Source: Flavobacterium tiangeerense
GTDB taxonomy: Bacteria > Bacteroidota > Bacteroidia > Flavobacteriales > Flavobacteriaceae
Length of the DNA stretch: 64,000 bases
NCBI RefSeq assembly: GCF_007830355.1
Contig: NZ_VLKO01000004.1
Span: 62,001-126,000, forward strand
Direction: 5' to 3'
The notes beneath the pieces were generated by a model. It saw nothing but the letters and a program-made list of their open reading frames with translations, made no database searches and had not been told where the DNA came from. A program made the translations under genes and the position numbers. Positions 1-8,644 of this stretch are shown here, one piece after another; position 1 is the stretch's first letter; every line of letters begins with the position of its first letter.

Positions 1-912
1 TTGTGTTTTGTCTCTTTTAGCGTAATTTTCCCTAAATAGTTTATAAAATGCCCCATGTGCTCTGAGGATAGCCCAAAAGTGTTTCCCTTTTCCTTGCATT
101 AAGAATTGTATTCCTGCAACACCATCTAAAATCATTCTAGGAAACAAAATAACAAAGAGTTGTTTTTTAGGTAAGTTTTTGGTTAGCATCAACAAGGAAT
201 TTCTAAAGTTCAAATACGTTTTTAGAGGGTTTCCTTGCTGTAAAGTAGCACCTCCTACGTGATACACCACGGATTCAAAACAATATTTAATTGTATATCC
301 TTTATTTATTGCTCGCCAACATAGATCTATCTCTTCTTGATGGGCAAAAAAGTCTCCATCAAACCCTTCGAGTTCATGATAAACAGCATTTCTGATAAAA
401 AAACAAGCTCCAGAAGCCCAAAATAGATTTGTTTCATCATTATATTGTCCTAAATCTTTTTCTAGAGTATCAAATATTCTTCCCCTGCAAAATGGATATC
501 CGTACTTATCTATAAAGCCTCCAGCTGCTCCAGCATATTCAAAATATTCTTTATTTTTGAAATCTAGTATTTTGGGTTGAATAATAGCGGTATTTGGTTC
601 TTTTTCAAAGATTTTTGAAATAGGTTGCAACCAATTTTCGGTAACTTCAATATCAGAATTAATGAGTGCATACACATCGGCATTCAAATGTTGAAGTGCT
701 TCGTTATAGCCTTTCGCAAAACCAAAATTACCAGAATTTTGAATAATCTCAACCTCGGGAAAATTTTGTTTTACAAAAGCAACTGAGGCATCTGTAGAAG
801 CATTATCTGCCACATATATAGTCGCTTCTTTTGAAAATTGTACTACTGAGGGTAAAAATTGTTCTAATAATTTGGTTCCATTCCAATTAAGGATAACAAC
901 GGCTATTTTCAT
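1..912 (-). CDS. Glycosyltransferase family 2, partial (C-terminus beyond window)
   Basis: The frame opens with ATG at 912 on the minus strand and stays open to base 1, so 304 residues are visible and the C-terminus is missing. The N-terminus MKIAVVILNWNG, the nucleotide-sugar loop DNASTD, and NSDIEV at the position of the metal-binding acidic motif are those of a GT-A fold family 2 enzyme, close to the rhamnosyltransferase-like branch. A later FWASGACFFIR stretch and an EEIDLCWR motif resemble the acceptor and catalytic-base region. No membrane segment is evident, so it should act at the inner face of the membrane on cell-surface glycans. The acceptor and sugar cannot be told. It may be transcribed with the nuclease-domain gene just upstream. 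Confidence 0.88.
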   Translation of the reverse strand, partial: MKIAVVILNWNGTKLLEQFLPSVVQFSKEATIYVADNASTDASVAFVKQNFPEVEIIQNSGNFGFAKGYNEALQHLNADVYALINSDIEVTENWLQPISKIFEKEPNTAIIQPKILDFKNKEYFEYAGAAGGFIDKYGYPFCRGRIFDTLEKDLGQYNDETNLFWASGACFFIRNAVYHELEGFDGDFFAHQEEIDLCWRAINKGYTIKYCFESVVYHVGGATLQQGNPLKTYLNFRNSLLMLTKNLPKKQLFVILFPRMILDGVAGIQFLMQGKGKHFWAILRAHGAFYKLFRENYAKRDKTQ

Positions 913-926
913 GGTGTAATAATGTG

Positions 927-1376
927 CTAAAGTGGCCCGTAATTGGGCAAATCTTTCAGAAATTGATATTTTTCATTTTCAAAATCCATTTGGCAAAAGT
1001 AGTGATTCAATCCATTGGTTACCATCAAAAAGTTGGCTTGTAATGTCATATTGTATTGGGCTATTTGGTCAAATGTGACTTGTGCTATTTGAATTTGAGG
1101 GGCTTTGCATTCTACAAGGATATTGATTGTACCGTCAGTATTGTAAACAACAACATCGTACCTTTTGCGTAAGCCGTTGACTTTTAAGACTTTTTCAACA
1201 TTTATTAAAGAAAGGGGGTATTCTTTTTGTTCCAATAAAAACCGAACTACATGCTGCCTTACCCATTCCTCAGGTGTAAGAATTATAAATTTTTTACGAA
1301 TGACATCAAAAATAGCTGTTTTATTTTCGCTATTTTTGAACCGAAAAGTATAGTGTGGAAAATTGAGAATTTGCAT
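927..1376 (-). CDS. Stand-alone type I restriction R-subunit N-terminal-like nuclease domain protein
   Basis: This 149-residue protein resembles the HSDR_N family, the nuclease domain at the N-terminus of type I restriction R subunits. A PD-(D/E)xK-like arrangement is visible: an Asp in KRYDVVVYN followed by ILVECKAP, which gives the E-x-K pair, and then a Q-rich helix (FDQIAQYN) typical of the family. There is no helicase domain and no hsdM or hsdS gene next to it. Such single-domain proteins are common in flavobacteria and their role is not established. It lies 14 bp upstream of the glycosyltransferase on the same strand, and its start is divergent from holA. Confidence 0.75.
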   Translation of the reverse strand: MQILNFPHYTFRFKNSENKTAIFDVIRKKFIILTPEEWVRQHVVRFLLEQKEYPLSLINVEKVLKVNGLRKRYDVVVYNTDGTINILVECKAPQIQIAQVTFDQIAQYNMTLQANFLMVTNGLNHYFCQMDFENEKYQFLKDLPNYGPL

Positions 1377-1470
1377 GGTGCAAAAGTATTAAATAAGTTT
1401 AAAAAGTAAAGTTTAAAGATCCATTCTGATAAAAAGATACTTTGCTTATTAAAACTTGAATTAAATTGAA

Positions 1471-2475
1471 ATGGACGAAGTCATAAAAATTGTAAATGAT
1501 ATTAAAAGTGGTTCTATAAAACCCATTTACCTTTTAATGGGTGAGGAGTCTTATTATATTGACAAACTCTCAGATTTTATTGAAGAAAAAGTATTGTCTG
1601 AGGAAGAAAAAGGATTCAATCAAACTGTTTTATACGGACGAGATGTAACTGTTGAAGATGTGATTGCTACTGCAAAACGATATCCTATGATGGCTGACCG
1701 CCAAGTAGTAATTGTAAAAGAAGCTCAAGATTTAAATCGAACGTTTGATAAATTTGAAGCTTATGCAGATAACCCAATGCCTTCAACCGTTTTAGTATTG
1801 TGTTATAAATACAAAACGGTTGACAAACGAAAAAAAGTAACCAAACTTATTGCGAAAAACGGATTGGTTTTCGAGAGTAAAAAATTATATGAAAACCAAG
1901 TAGGCGATTGGATTAAGCGAGTACTCTCTGGTAAGAAATACATGATAGAGCCTAAAGCTACGGCAATGCTTGTAGAGTTTTTAGGTACTGATTTGAGTAA
2001 AATAAACAATGAATTAGAAAAGTTGCAAATTATTTTACCTGTCGGAAGTACAATAACACCCCAACATATTGAGGATAATATAGGTTTTAGTAAAGATTAT
2101 AATGTTTTTGAACTTAGAAAAGCACTTGGAGAGCGCAATCAGTTGAAAGCGTATAAAATAGCTGAAAACTTCGCTCAAAACCCAAAGGAAAACCCTATGG
2201 TGGTGACCACTAGTTTAATATTTGGATTTTTTATACAGCTTTTAAAATACCATGGTTTAAAGGATAAAAACCCAAAAAATGTAGCAGCCGTAATAGGTGT
2301 AAATCCATTTTTCATGAAAGAATATGATGTTGCTTTGAAAAATTATCCAATGAAAAAAGTGAGTCAAATTGTAGGAGCACTTCGGGATATTGATGTTAAA
2401 AGTAAAGGTGTAGGTGCAAATGCAATTTCACAATCGGATTTATTACGAGAGATGCTTTTTAAAATATTCAATTAA
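1471..2475 (+). CDS. holA: DNA polymerase III subunit delta
   Basis: At 334 residues it has the usual length for the clamp-loader delta subunit. The N-terminal AAA+-like fold carries PIYLLMGEESYYIDKL, and the protein keeps the delta layout of a degenerate ATPase core, a lid domain (FLGTDLSKINNELEKL) and a helical collar domain towards the C-terminus. As in known delta proteins there is no functional Walker A. Delta opens the sliding beta clamp as part of the DnaX clamp-loader complex in the cytoplasm. The ATG at 1471 gives a complete N-terminus. It is followed by a short membrane-protein gene and ettA on the same strand. Confidence 0.93.
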   Translation: MDEVIKIVNDIKSGSIKPIYLLMGEESYYIDKLSDFIEEKVLSEEEKGFNQTVLYGRDVTVEDVIATAKRYPMMADRQVVIVKEAQDLNRTFDKFEAYADNPMPSTVLVLCYKYKTVDKRKKVTKLIAKNGLVFESKKLYENQVGDWIKRVLSGKKYMIEPKATAMLVEFLGTDLSKINNELEKLQIILPVGSTITPQHIEDNIGFSKDYNVFELRKALGERNQLKAYKIAENFAQNPKENPMVVTTSLIFGFFIQLLKYHGLKDKNPKNVAAVIGVNPFFMKEYDVALKNYPMKKVSQIVGALRDIDVKSKGVGANAISQSDLLREMLFKIFN

Positions 2476-2537
2476 AATTATAAAAATTCCGATATTTGCA
2501 ACTCAAATTGTAACAAAACATTTATAAATAAAGTAAC

Positions 2538-2714
2538 ATGAATAAAAATACAATCTTAGGTTGGGCAACACTCATTATGATTTTAATAGGATTATTGCTT
2601 ATTGCTCTGGGCGCGTTTCGATATGATGATGTTGCTGGATGGGGATTTGCAGCAGTAGGAATTGGATTTTTAGCAAATGCATGGGTTTTTAGTTCACTCA
2701 AAGGAAGGTTGTAA
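2538..2714 (+). CDS. Small two-helix membrane protein (CAL67264-like family)
   Basis: A 58-residue open frame (ATG 2538, TAA 2712-2714) encodes a hydrophobic protein. It has one membrane segment at about residues 8-27, a short polar loop RYDDVAGWG, and a second segment at about residues 35-53. From memory the sequence matches a conserved small membrane-protein family of flavobacteria (named CAL67264) that often sits beside ettA. That identification is recall, not a search. It is 54 bp upstream of ettA, so the two are probably cotranscribed. No function is known to me. Confidence 0.72.
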   Translation: MNKNTILGWATLIMILIGLLLIALGAFRYDDVAGWGFAAVGIGFLANAWVFSSLKGRL

Positions 2715-2768
2715 AAGTACAAACACAAAGAGAAAAATAAATAAAAAGATAACTGAAAAACATAAATT

Positions 2769-4463
2769 ATGTCAGACGATAAAAAAGTAATATTCTCAAT
2801 GCAAAAATTGAGTAAAACCTATCAAGGTGCAGATAAACCAGTACTTAAAAATATTTACTTGAGTTTCTTTTATGGTGCCAAAATAGGTATATTAGGACTT
2901 AATGGTTCTGGAAAATCATCACTTTTAAAAATTATTGCAGGTGTTGATAAAAATTATCAAGGAGATGTTGTTTTTCAACCAGGTTATACGGTAGGATACT
3001 TAGAGCAAGAACCAATTTTGGACGATACTAAAACCGTTTTAGAAATTGTTCAAGAAGGTGCAGCAGAAACCATGGCTGTTTTAGCAGAATACAATCAAAT
3101 TAATGATTTGTTTGGACTTGAAGAAAACTATTCTGATCCAGACAAAATGGACAAATTGATGGATCGTCAAGCGGCTTTGCAAGACAAAATTGATGCGCTG
3201 GGAGCTTGGGAAATCGATACCAAACTAGAAATAGCTATGGATGCCTTGCGTACTCCAGATGGTGATACGCCAATTAAAAATCTTTCTGGTGGTGAGCGTC
3301 GTCGTGTAGCTTTATGCCGATTGTTGTTGCAACAACCAGACGTTTTGCTTTTAGATGAGCCTACCAACCACTTGGATGCAGAATCCGTACTTTGGTTAGA
3401 GCAGCATTTAGCACAATATGCAGGAACAGTAATTGCTGTAACTCACGATAGGTATTTCTTAGATAATGTAGCAGGTTGGATTCTAGAGTTGGATAGAGGA
3501 GAAGGTATTCCGTGGAAAGGGAATTATTCTTCTTGGTTAGATCAAAAATCTAGCAGAATGGCTCTTGAAGAAAAAGTAGCTTCAAAACGCAGAAAAAACT
3601 TAGAGCGTGAGTTGGATTGGGTTCGTCAAGGTGCCAAAGGCCGTCAAACCAAACAAAAAGCACGTTTACAGAACTACGATAAATTGTTAAACGAAGATCA
3701 AAAACAATTGGACGAAAACTTGGAGATTTACATTCCAAATGGTCCTCGTCTAGGAACCAATGTTATTGAAGCTAAAAATGTAGCTAAAGCTTTTGGAGAG
3801 AAATTATTATATGACAATCTAAACTTTACGTTGCCACAAGCAGGGATTGTTGGGATTATCGGGCCAAACGGAGCTGGTAAGTCTACTATTTTCAAAATGA
3901 TAATGGGTGAGCAAGCTACAGATAGTGGTTCTTTTTCTGTTGGTGAAACTGTAAAAATTGCTTATGTAGATCAATCGCATTCTAATATTGACCCTAATAA
4001 ATCAATTTGGGAAAATTTCGCTGATGGTCAGGAACTAATTATGATGGGTGGAAAACAAGTCAATTCTAGAGCATATTTGTCTCGTTTCAACTTTGGTGGT
4101 GGCGAACAAAACAAAAAAGTTTCAATGCTTTCAGGTGGAGAACGCAACCGTTTGCACTTGGCCATGACATTAAAGGAAGAAGGAAATGTACTTTTACTGG
4201 ATGAGCCAACCAATGATTTGGACGTAAATACGTTAAGAGCATTAGAAGAAGGTTTAGAGAATTTTGCTGGTTGTGCTGTGGTAATTTCGCACGATAGATG
4301 GTTCTTAGATAGAATTTGTACGCACATTTTAGCTTTTGAAGGCGACTCTGAAGTATATTATTTCGAAGGAGGTTTTACTGAATACGAAGAAAATAAAAAG
4401 AAACGTTTAGGGGGTGATTTAACTCCAAAACGATTAAAATATAGAAAATTAATCCGCAACTAA
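2769..4463 (+). CDS. ettA: Energy-dependent translational throttle protein EttA (ABC-F ATPase)
   Basis: The protein has 564 residues and two ABC ATPase domains on one chain without membrane segments, the ABC-F layout. Walker A motifs are GLNGSGKS (residues 43-50) and GPNGAGKS in the second half. Both halves have LSGGERRR/LSGGERNR signatures followed by LLLDEPTNHLD and LLLDEPTNDLD. The basic linker between the domains and the overall length match EttA. The family binds the ribosomal E site and gates early elongation according to ATP/ADP level. A strong terminator hairpin follows 18 bp after the stop. Confidence 0.93.
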   Translation: MSDDKKVIFSMQKLSKTYQGADKPVLKNIYLSFFYGAKIGILGLNGSGKSSLLKIIAGVDKNYQGDVVFQPGYTVGYLEQEPILDDTKTVLEIVQEGAAETMAVLAEYNQINDLFGLEENYSDPDKMDKLMDRQAALQDKIDALGAWEIDTKLEIAMDALRTPDGDTPIKNLSGGERRRVALCRLLLQQPDVLLLDEPTNHLDAESVLWLEQHLAQYAGTVIAVTHDRYFLDNVAGWILELDRGEGIPWKGNYSSWLDQKSSRMALEEKVASKRRKNLERELDWVRQGAKGRQTKQKARLQNYDKLLNEDQKQLDENLEIYIPNGPRLGTNVIEAKNVAKAFGEKLLYDNLNFTLPQAGIVGIIGPNGAGKSTIFKMIMGEQATDSGSFSVGETVKIAYVDQSHSNIDPNKSIWENFADGQELIMMGGKQVNSRAYLSRFNFGGGEQNKKVSMLSGGERNRLHLAMTLKEEGNVLLLDEPTNDLDVNTLRALEEGLENFAGCAVVISHDRWFLDRICTHILAFEGDSEVYYFEGGFTEYEENKKKRLGGDLTPKRLKYRKLIRN

Positions 4464-4481
4464 TTTTCTTCTATTTTATAT

Positions 4482-4511
4482 AAAAAGGCTGTCTATTTGG
4501 ACAGCCTTTTT
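4482..4511. terminator. Rho-independent terminator after ettA, usable on both strands
   Basis: A perfect 12-bp stem (4482-4493 pairing with 4500-4511) encloses a 6-nt loop. The A-run on one arm and T-run on the other let it end ettA on the plus strand and possibly the oppositely oriented DCC gene. Confidence 0.85.
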
Positions 4512-4590
4512 CATGATAATATATATTTAAGTAATTAATTAAATAAAGCTAAGTAACTTATTTAAAATGAAATGATAACGAGATACTATT

Positions 4591-5007
4591 TTAATTTAAA
4601 AATTTTGATTTAAGAGCCTCTGTAGGTATCATACAACTTTCTTTTTTACCGTACCATTTGTATCTGTTTTTAGCAACAAAATCATAAGCAAGATTACTAA
4701 ATGAAATAGGGAGTAATCCCAAAATGCGGGCTAAAGAGAATACTCCTCCTAATTCCTTGGCAATTTCTAATGCTGCTTCTGCTTTGTAATAATAAGCAAC
4801 TCCTGGATGATATAAGATGATACTATCCATTTTTTGAGAATCAATTCCTAAATAATTAGTGATCTCTTGCCCTAAAGTAGATTGTAAAGCTACAAACCTA
4901 AAAATATCTTTTGTATCATGCTTAATAATAAGTTGTACCGAGGTATCACACAAATTGCAAACACCATCAAAGAGTATTATTTTCTTATTTTCTGGAAGAT
5001 TTTGCAT
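4591..5007 (-). CDS. DCC family thiol-disulfide oxidoreductase (DUF393)
   Basis: The 138-residue protein begins ENKKIILFDGVCNLCDTSV, the DGVCNLC signature that defines the DCC/DUF393 family. The two cysteines, two residues apart, form a possible thioredoxin-like active site. The RFVALQS and YHPGVAYYYKAEAAL segments are also typical. There is no signal peptide, so it is predicted cytoplasmic. The physiological substrate of this family is unknown. It follows mutS2 on the same strand with a 70-bp gap. Confidence 0.85.
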   Translation of the reverse strand: MQNLPENKKIILFDGVCNLCDTSVQLIIKHDTKDIFRFVALQSTLGQEITNYLGIDSQKMDSIILYHPGVAYYYKAEAALEIAKELGGVFSLARILGLLPISFSNLAYDFVAKNRYKWYGKKESCMIPTEALKSKFLN

Positions 5008-5077
5008 GTTGAAAAATCAGTTAAATTAGATTACTAAAAAGAATTATAGAGTGTTTTTTGTATTTTTTAGCTAGTAT

Positions 5078-7243
5078 TTACTTTTTTCCTGCCTCGACAA
5101 ATTCTAAAACATCTAAACTTGCTTTTGAAGTAAAAACACCATAATTGACTGTGGCTTTGTTTTTTTCGATACTATCAATCGTACCAATGGCTTTTCCATC
5201 AAACATACGCACACGATCACCTACTTTTAGAACTGGTTTCGGCTTTTCAACCACTATTTTTTGTTTTTTCTCTTTCTTCTCCTTTCGGATTTCTTCCACC
5301 TGAACGGTTACTTCCTGGATGACTTCTTTCTTTTTTTCAATTTGCGCTTTTGTCTCTTTAGCAGTAGCTTTTTTACGCTTGGAATTTTCAATTTCAATAA
5401 TTTTCAAAAACTCACCCAGTAATTCTTTTTTATTTCTGTTGTTGAAATACTTTTCAGAAATATCTTCAATCTTTTGTCCAATATAAATGGTCTTTTGATT
5501 GCTGTCGTACAACTCTTGATAACTTTCCAGTTTTTGCTTGATTTTTACATTGATAGTTTCCATTTTTTTGCCCTCTTCACGTGCTTTGCTTTCTTCTTCT
5601 TTTAACGTTTGCGACGTTTTTTCAAGTTTAGAGCGTTCCTTTTGTAAGGTGGCAATGGTTTTATCAAATCGGACTTTCCCAACTTCAATTTTCTTTTTGG
5701 CGCGATTAATCAAGCTAAAAGGAATTCCGTTTTTGAGTGCAACCTCAAATGTAAATGAACTTCCCGCCTGACCGAGCACTAATTTATATAATGGTTCGAG
5801 TGTTTTTTCGTCAAAAAGCATGTTGGCATTCGTAGCAAAAGGCAATTCATTTGCAAGAATTTTCAAGTTCGAATAATGGGTTGTGATAATACCAAAAGCT
5901 TCTCTATGGTAGAATTCCTCTAAGAAAATTTCAGCCAAAGCACCTCCTAATTCAGGATCTGATCCGGTACCAAATTCATCAATTAAAAACATAGTTTTTC
6001 TGTTGCATTTTTTCAGAAAGTAATTCATGTTTTTTAATCGATAGCTATATGTACTTAAATGATTTTCAATAGATTGATTGTCACCAATATCCGTAAGGAT
6101 TCTGTCAAATAAAAAGGTTTCACTGCGCTCGTGTACAGGAATTAACATACCAGATTGCAACATCAATTGCAATAAACCAACTGTTTTTAATGAGATGGTT
6201 TTTCCACCAGCATTAGGTCCCGAAATAACAATAATTCTATTTTCTTGTCCTAACTCAATGGTTTGTGGATGTGTTATTTCGTTTTTTTGTTTGTTATTTA
6301 AATACAAAATAGGATGAAAAGCATCTCTAAAATACAATCTGCGATCTTCAGTAATAGTTGGAAGAATTCCGTTTATTTTATTGGCATATTTGGCTTTTGC
6401 AGCAATAACATCAATGTCACTTAAGAAATCTTGATATTCAACCAATAAAGGCAAAAAAGGTCTGATTTGATTGGATAAAAGCTTTAAAATTCGGGTTATT
6501 TCCTCTTTTTCTTCATACTCTAGATTGCTCAATTCTCTGGAATATTGCAAAGTTGCTTCGGGTTCAATATACGCAATACTACCCGTTTTTGAACTTCCCA
6601 TGATAGAACCTTTTACCTTACGGCGGTACATGGCTAGAACAGCCAAAACTCTTCTATTTTGTACAAAACTCTCTCTAATGTCATCCAAGTAACCCAACGA
6701 ATTATAATGCGTAAGTGCTGTCCCAAAACTCTGATTCACTTTTCCGCGCACTGCATTCATGCTCCGACGGATATTCAATAAATCTGGAGAAGCATTGTCT
6801 TTTATTTCACCGTATTTATCAACCACATCGTCAATCATAGTGATGATGTCTTTGGTCAATTCTACTTGATTAGCTCTAAGATTTAAGTTTGGATAGTAGT
6901 CTTCGAATTTTTTTAAAAATTGCAATAAAAAATTTACGGTACTCGAAAGGTTTGCAATTTTTCTAAAACTACCTACTTCAAGAAAACTATCTTCAATAGC
7001 AAGAAATTTGATCTCGTGTGATATGGCTTCAAAACCATGATTTGGGATGGCGTTGTTATTTTGAAAAGACGAAACATACTCTGAGGTTTGCAATAAAGCT
7101 TGCATCAAAGTTTCTTTGTCTTTAAAAGGAGTTATTTCAAGTGCTTTTTCTTTTCCAATATCAGTATTGCAAATAGAAGATATTGTTTCTAGTACAGTTG
7201 GAAATTGTAAATCTTGTAATGTTTTTTCGGTAATGGAGATCAT
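5078..7243 (-). CDS. mutS2: MutS2 family DNA-binding ATPase, short form without Smr domain
   Basis: This 721-residue protein has the MutS core and ATPase domain, with Walker A SGPNAGGKT at residues 341-349, Walker B FLIDEFGTGSDP, and an ITTHYSNLK switch. A charged coiled coil follows at about residues 505-640. The C-terminus ends in a small KOW/SH3-like segment (VLKVGDRVRMFDGK). The Smr nuclease domain that closes Bacillus-type MutS2 is not present, so calling it an endonuclease is not supported by this sequence. MutS2 proteins act on recombination intermediates or collided ribosomes in other bacteria. A TATTTTTG promoter element lies just upstream on the minus strand. Confidence 0.88.
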   Translation of the reverse strand: MISITEKTLQDLQFPTVLETISSICNTDIGKEKALEITPFKDKETLMQALLQTSEYVSSFQNNNAIPNHGFEAISHEIKFLAIEDSFLEVGSFRKIANLSSTVNFLLQFLKKFEDYYPNLNLRANQVELTKDIITMIDDVVDKYGEIKDNASPDLLNIRRSMNAVRGKVNQSFGTALTHYNSLGYLDDIRESFVQNRRVLAVLAMYRRKVKGSIMGSSKTGSIAYIEPEATLQYSRELSNLEYEEKEEITRILKLLSNQIRPFLPLLVEYQDFLSDIDVIAAKAKYANKINGILPTITEDRRLYFRDAFHPILYLNNKQKNEITHPQTIELGQENRIIVISGPNAGGKTISLKTVGLLQLMLQSGMLIPVHERSETFLFDRILTDIGDNQSIENHLSTYSYRLKNMNYFLKKCNRKTMFLIDEFGTGSDPELGGALAEIFLEEFYHREAFGIITTHYSNLKILANELPFATNANMLFDEKTLEPLYKLVLGQAGSSFTFEVALKNGIPFSLINRAKKKIEVGKVRFDKTIATLQKERSKLEKTSQTLKEEESKAREEGKKMETINVKIKQKLESYQELYDSNQKTIYIGQKIEDISEKYFNNRNKKELLGEFLKIIEIENSKRKKATAKETKAQIEKKKEVIQEVTVQVEEIRKEKKEKKQKIVVEKPKPVLKVGDRVRMFDGKAIGTIDSIEKNKATVNYGVFTSKASLDVLEFVEAGKK

Positions 7244-7266
7244 TTATAGTTCAGTCTTTTGAACTA

Positions 7267-7274
7267 CAAAAATA
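7267..7274 (-). promoter_or_regulatory. -7 promoter element (TATTTTTG) for mutS2
   Basis: Read on the minus strand this is TATTTTTG, a match to the Bacteroidota TAnnTTTG -7 element, 23 bp upstream of the mutS2 ATG. No convincing -33 TTG is visible at the usual spacing. Confidence 0.45.
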
Positions 7275-7364
7275 GCTAATAGTTAAGACTATTTAACAGA
7301 CTTTCACAAAGAATTAAATAATGTTTATAGCGTTTTACAGAGCTAGATTTCGTGGAATTCAAAG

Positions 7365-7372
7365 TATATTTG
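7365..7372 (+). promoter_or_regulatory. -7 promoter element (TATATTTG) for ung
   Basis: TATATTTG matches the Bacteroidota -7 consensus and lies 18 bp before the ung ATG. The -33 box is weak. Confidence 0.5.
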
Positions 7373-7390
7373 TGTTTTTAACGAAATCAA

Positions 7391-8071
7391 ATGAAATACG
7401 ATTTAGACCCGTCCTGGGAAGAAATTTTAAAAGAAGAAATAACTAGGCCATACTTTGAAGAATTGATGCGCCATGTGGCTTCAGAATACGAACAACATAC
7501 TTGTTTTCCTCCGAAAGAATTGATTTTTGAGGCTTTCAACCAATGTTCTTTTGATACTGTAAAAGTGGTAATTATTGGCCAAGATCCTTATCATGGAGTG
7601 GGCGAGGCTAATGGTCTATGTTTTTCAGTGGCTGATGGGGTGCGCATACCACCATCATTAAGAAATATTTTCAGAGAAATGAGTGACGATTTAGGAACGG
7701 TTTTTTTGCCTACATCAGGTAACTTAGAGTCGTGGGCTCAACAAGGTGTTTTGTTGCTCAATGCTACTTTAACAGTGAGACAAGATAGCCCTAATAGTCA
7801 TAAGCATTTAAAATGGAGTCAGTTTACTGATGCTATAATTGAATTCATTAATTCTAAAAAAGAAGGTATTGTATTTGTACTTTGGGGCAGTTTTGCTCAA
7901 AAAAAAGGAGTGAAAATAGACCGAAACAAACATTTAGTTTTAACATCGGGTCATCCATCGCCATTGAGTGCTAATCAAGGGAAATGGTTTGGCAACAAGC
8001 ATTTTAGTCAAGTGAATGATTACCTTGAAGCGAATAATAAAAAAGCTATCGTTTGGAATACCGATAATTAG
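7391..8071 (+). CDS. ung: Uracil-DNA glycosylase (family 1)
   Basis: The 226-residue protein has the family 1 active-site motif GQDPYHG at residues 63-69, with catalytic Asp65. It also has the LLLNATLTVR uracil-binding region and the C-terminal GHPSPLS DNA-intercalation loop. Length and motif order match Ung throughout. It removes uracil from DNA as the first step of base excision repair in the cytoplasm. It is a single gene, divergent from mutS2. Confidence 0.96.
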   Translation: MKYDLDPSWEEILKEEITRPYFEELMRHVASEYEQHTCFPPKELIFEAFNQCSFDTVKVVIIGQDPYHGVGEANGLCFSVADGVRIPPSLRNIFREMSDDLGTVFLPTSGNLESWAQQGVLLLNATLTVRQDSPNSHKHLKWSQFTDAIIEFINSKKEGIVFVLWGSFAQKKGVKIDRNKHLVLTSGHPSPLSANQGKWFGNKHFSQVNDYLEANNKKAIVWNTDN

Positions 8072-8107
8072 TCTAAGTCAAGATGTTTAATGTTTATAAG
8101 TCGTTTT

Positions 8108-8211
8108 GCGTGACTGATGGTAGTGGAGCTCTTTTTAGGCGGGCTTTTTTGCCCGACTAGAAAAGCGGGAACGTACAGCAGGACCCGAAGCTTTTGCGTA
8201 GGGGCACGCCC
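8108..8211 (-). repeat. Structured GC-rich intergenic element, copy 1 (about 104 bp)
   Basis: This is a block of clearly higher GC than its surroundings, lying between ung and the following gene. Read on the minus strand it begins GGGCGTGCCCC and ends in CACGC. It contains a hairpin CGGGC-TTTTTT-GCCCG and a second stem in which AAAAGC and GGG pair with CCC and GCTTTT. Its length, ends and internal landmarks parallel the element at 12612-12714, which lies in the opposite orientation. There is no open frame. From memory similar blocks recur in flavobacterial genomes, but I cannot confirm that here. Confidence 0.6.
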
Positions 8212-8234
8212 AAAAAATGAATATGCTGAGAAAA

Positions 8235-8609
8235 TTATTTTTTGATGATATCTTCTAGTACAGCTTTATCACTGTAATTGATGATTTTTAAAACAACTTC
8301 TTGATTTTTGATTGTTTTGCCTTCAATGGTGTACATTTTTCCTTTTTTTACAATTAGGTTACTGTTGTCAAAATCAACATCACCATATTGCAATGAGTTT
8401 TTTATATCAGCGGTATCAATCCATTTTTGCGCTAGTATTGCAGATGCTTTATCAGAGTAATAGAAAGGTTTGTTTCTCAAGTCATTTAAGACTCTAGCAT
8501 TTGGAAAATAGTTACAACGGGTGTCTTTCCCACTGAAAACTAGGGCTACAAAAAAAAGTCCGATTATTAAACCAACTAAATAATAGGCAAAACGCTGAAA
8601 AAATTTCAT
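8235..8609 (-). CDS. Membrane-anchored DUF4258-like protein
   Basis: This 124-residue protein starts with a positively charged end and one hydrophobic segment (about residues 9-26) that could be a signal anchor. The remainder is a small soluble domain. The DTRCNYFPNARVLNDLR segment and the terminal VVLKIINYSDKAVLEDI resemble proteins labelled DUF4258 in flavobacteria. This match is from memory and is moderate. The soluble part would face the periplasm. It is 35 bp downstream of alanine dehydrogenase on the same strand. Confidence 0.6.
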   Translation of the reverse strand: MKFFQRFAYYLVGLIIGLFFVALVFSGKDTRCNYFPNARVLNDLRNKPFYYSDKASAILAQKWIDTADIKNSLQYGDVDFDNSNLIVKKGKMYTIEGKTIKNQEVVLKIINYSDKAVLEDIIKK

Positions 8610-8644
8610 AAAATATTTTTGTGCAAAGGTACTTGAAAAATTTC

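Noticed and set aside
927..1376. Type I restriction-modification system
   Set aside because: There are no hsdM, hsdS or helicase genes within the window, and only an isolated nuclease-like domain is seen.
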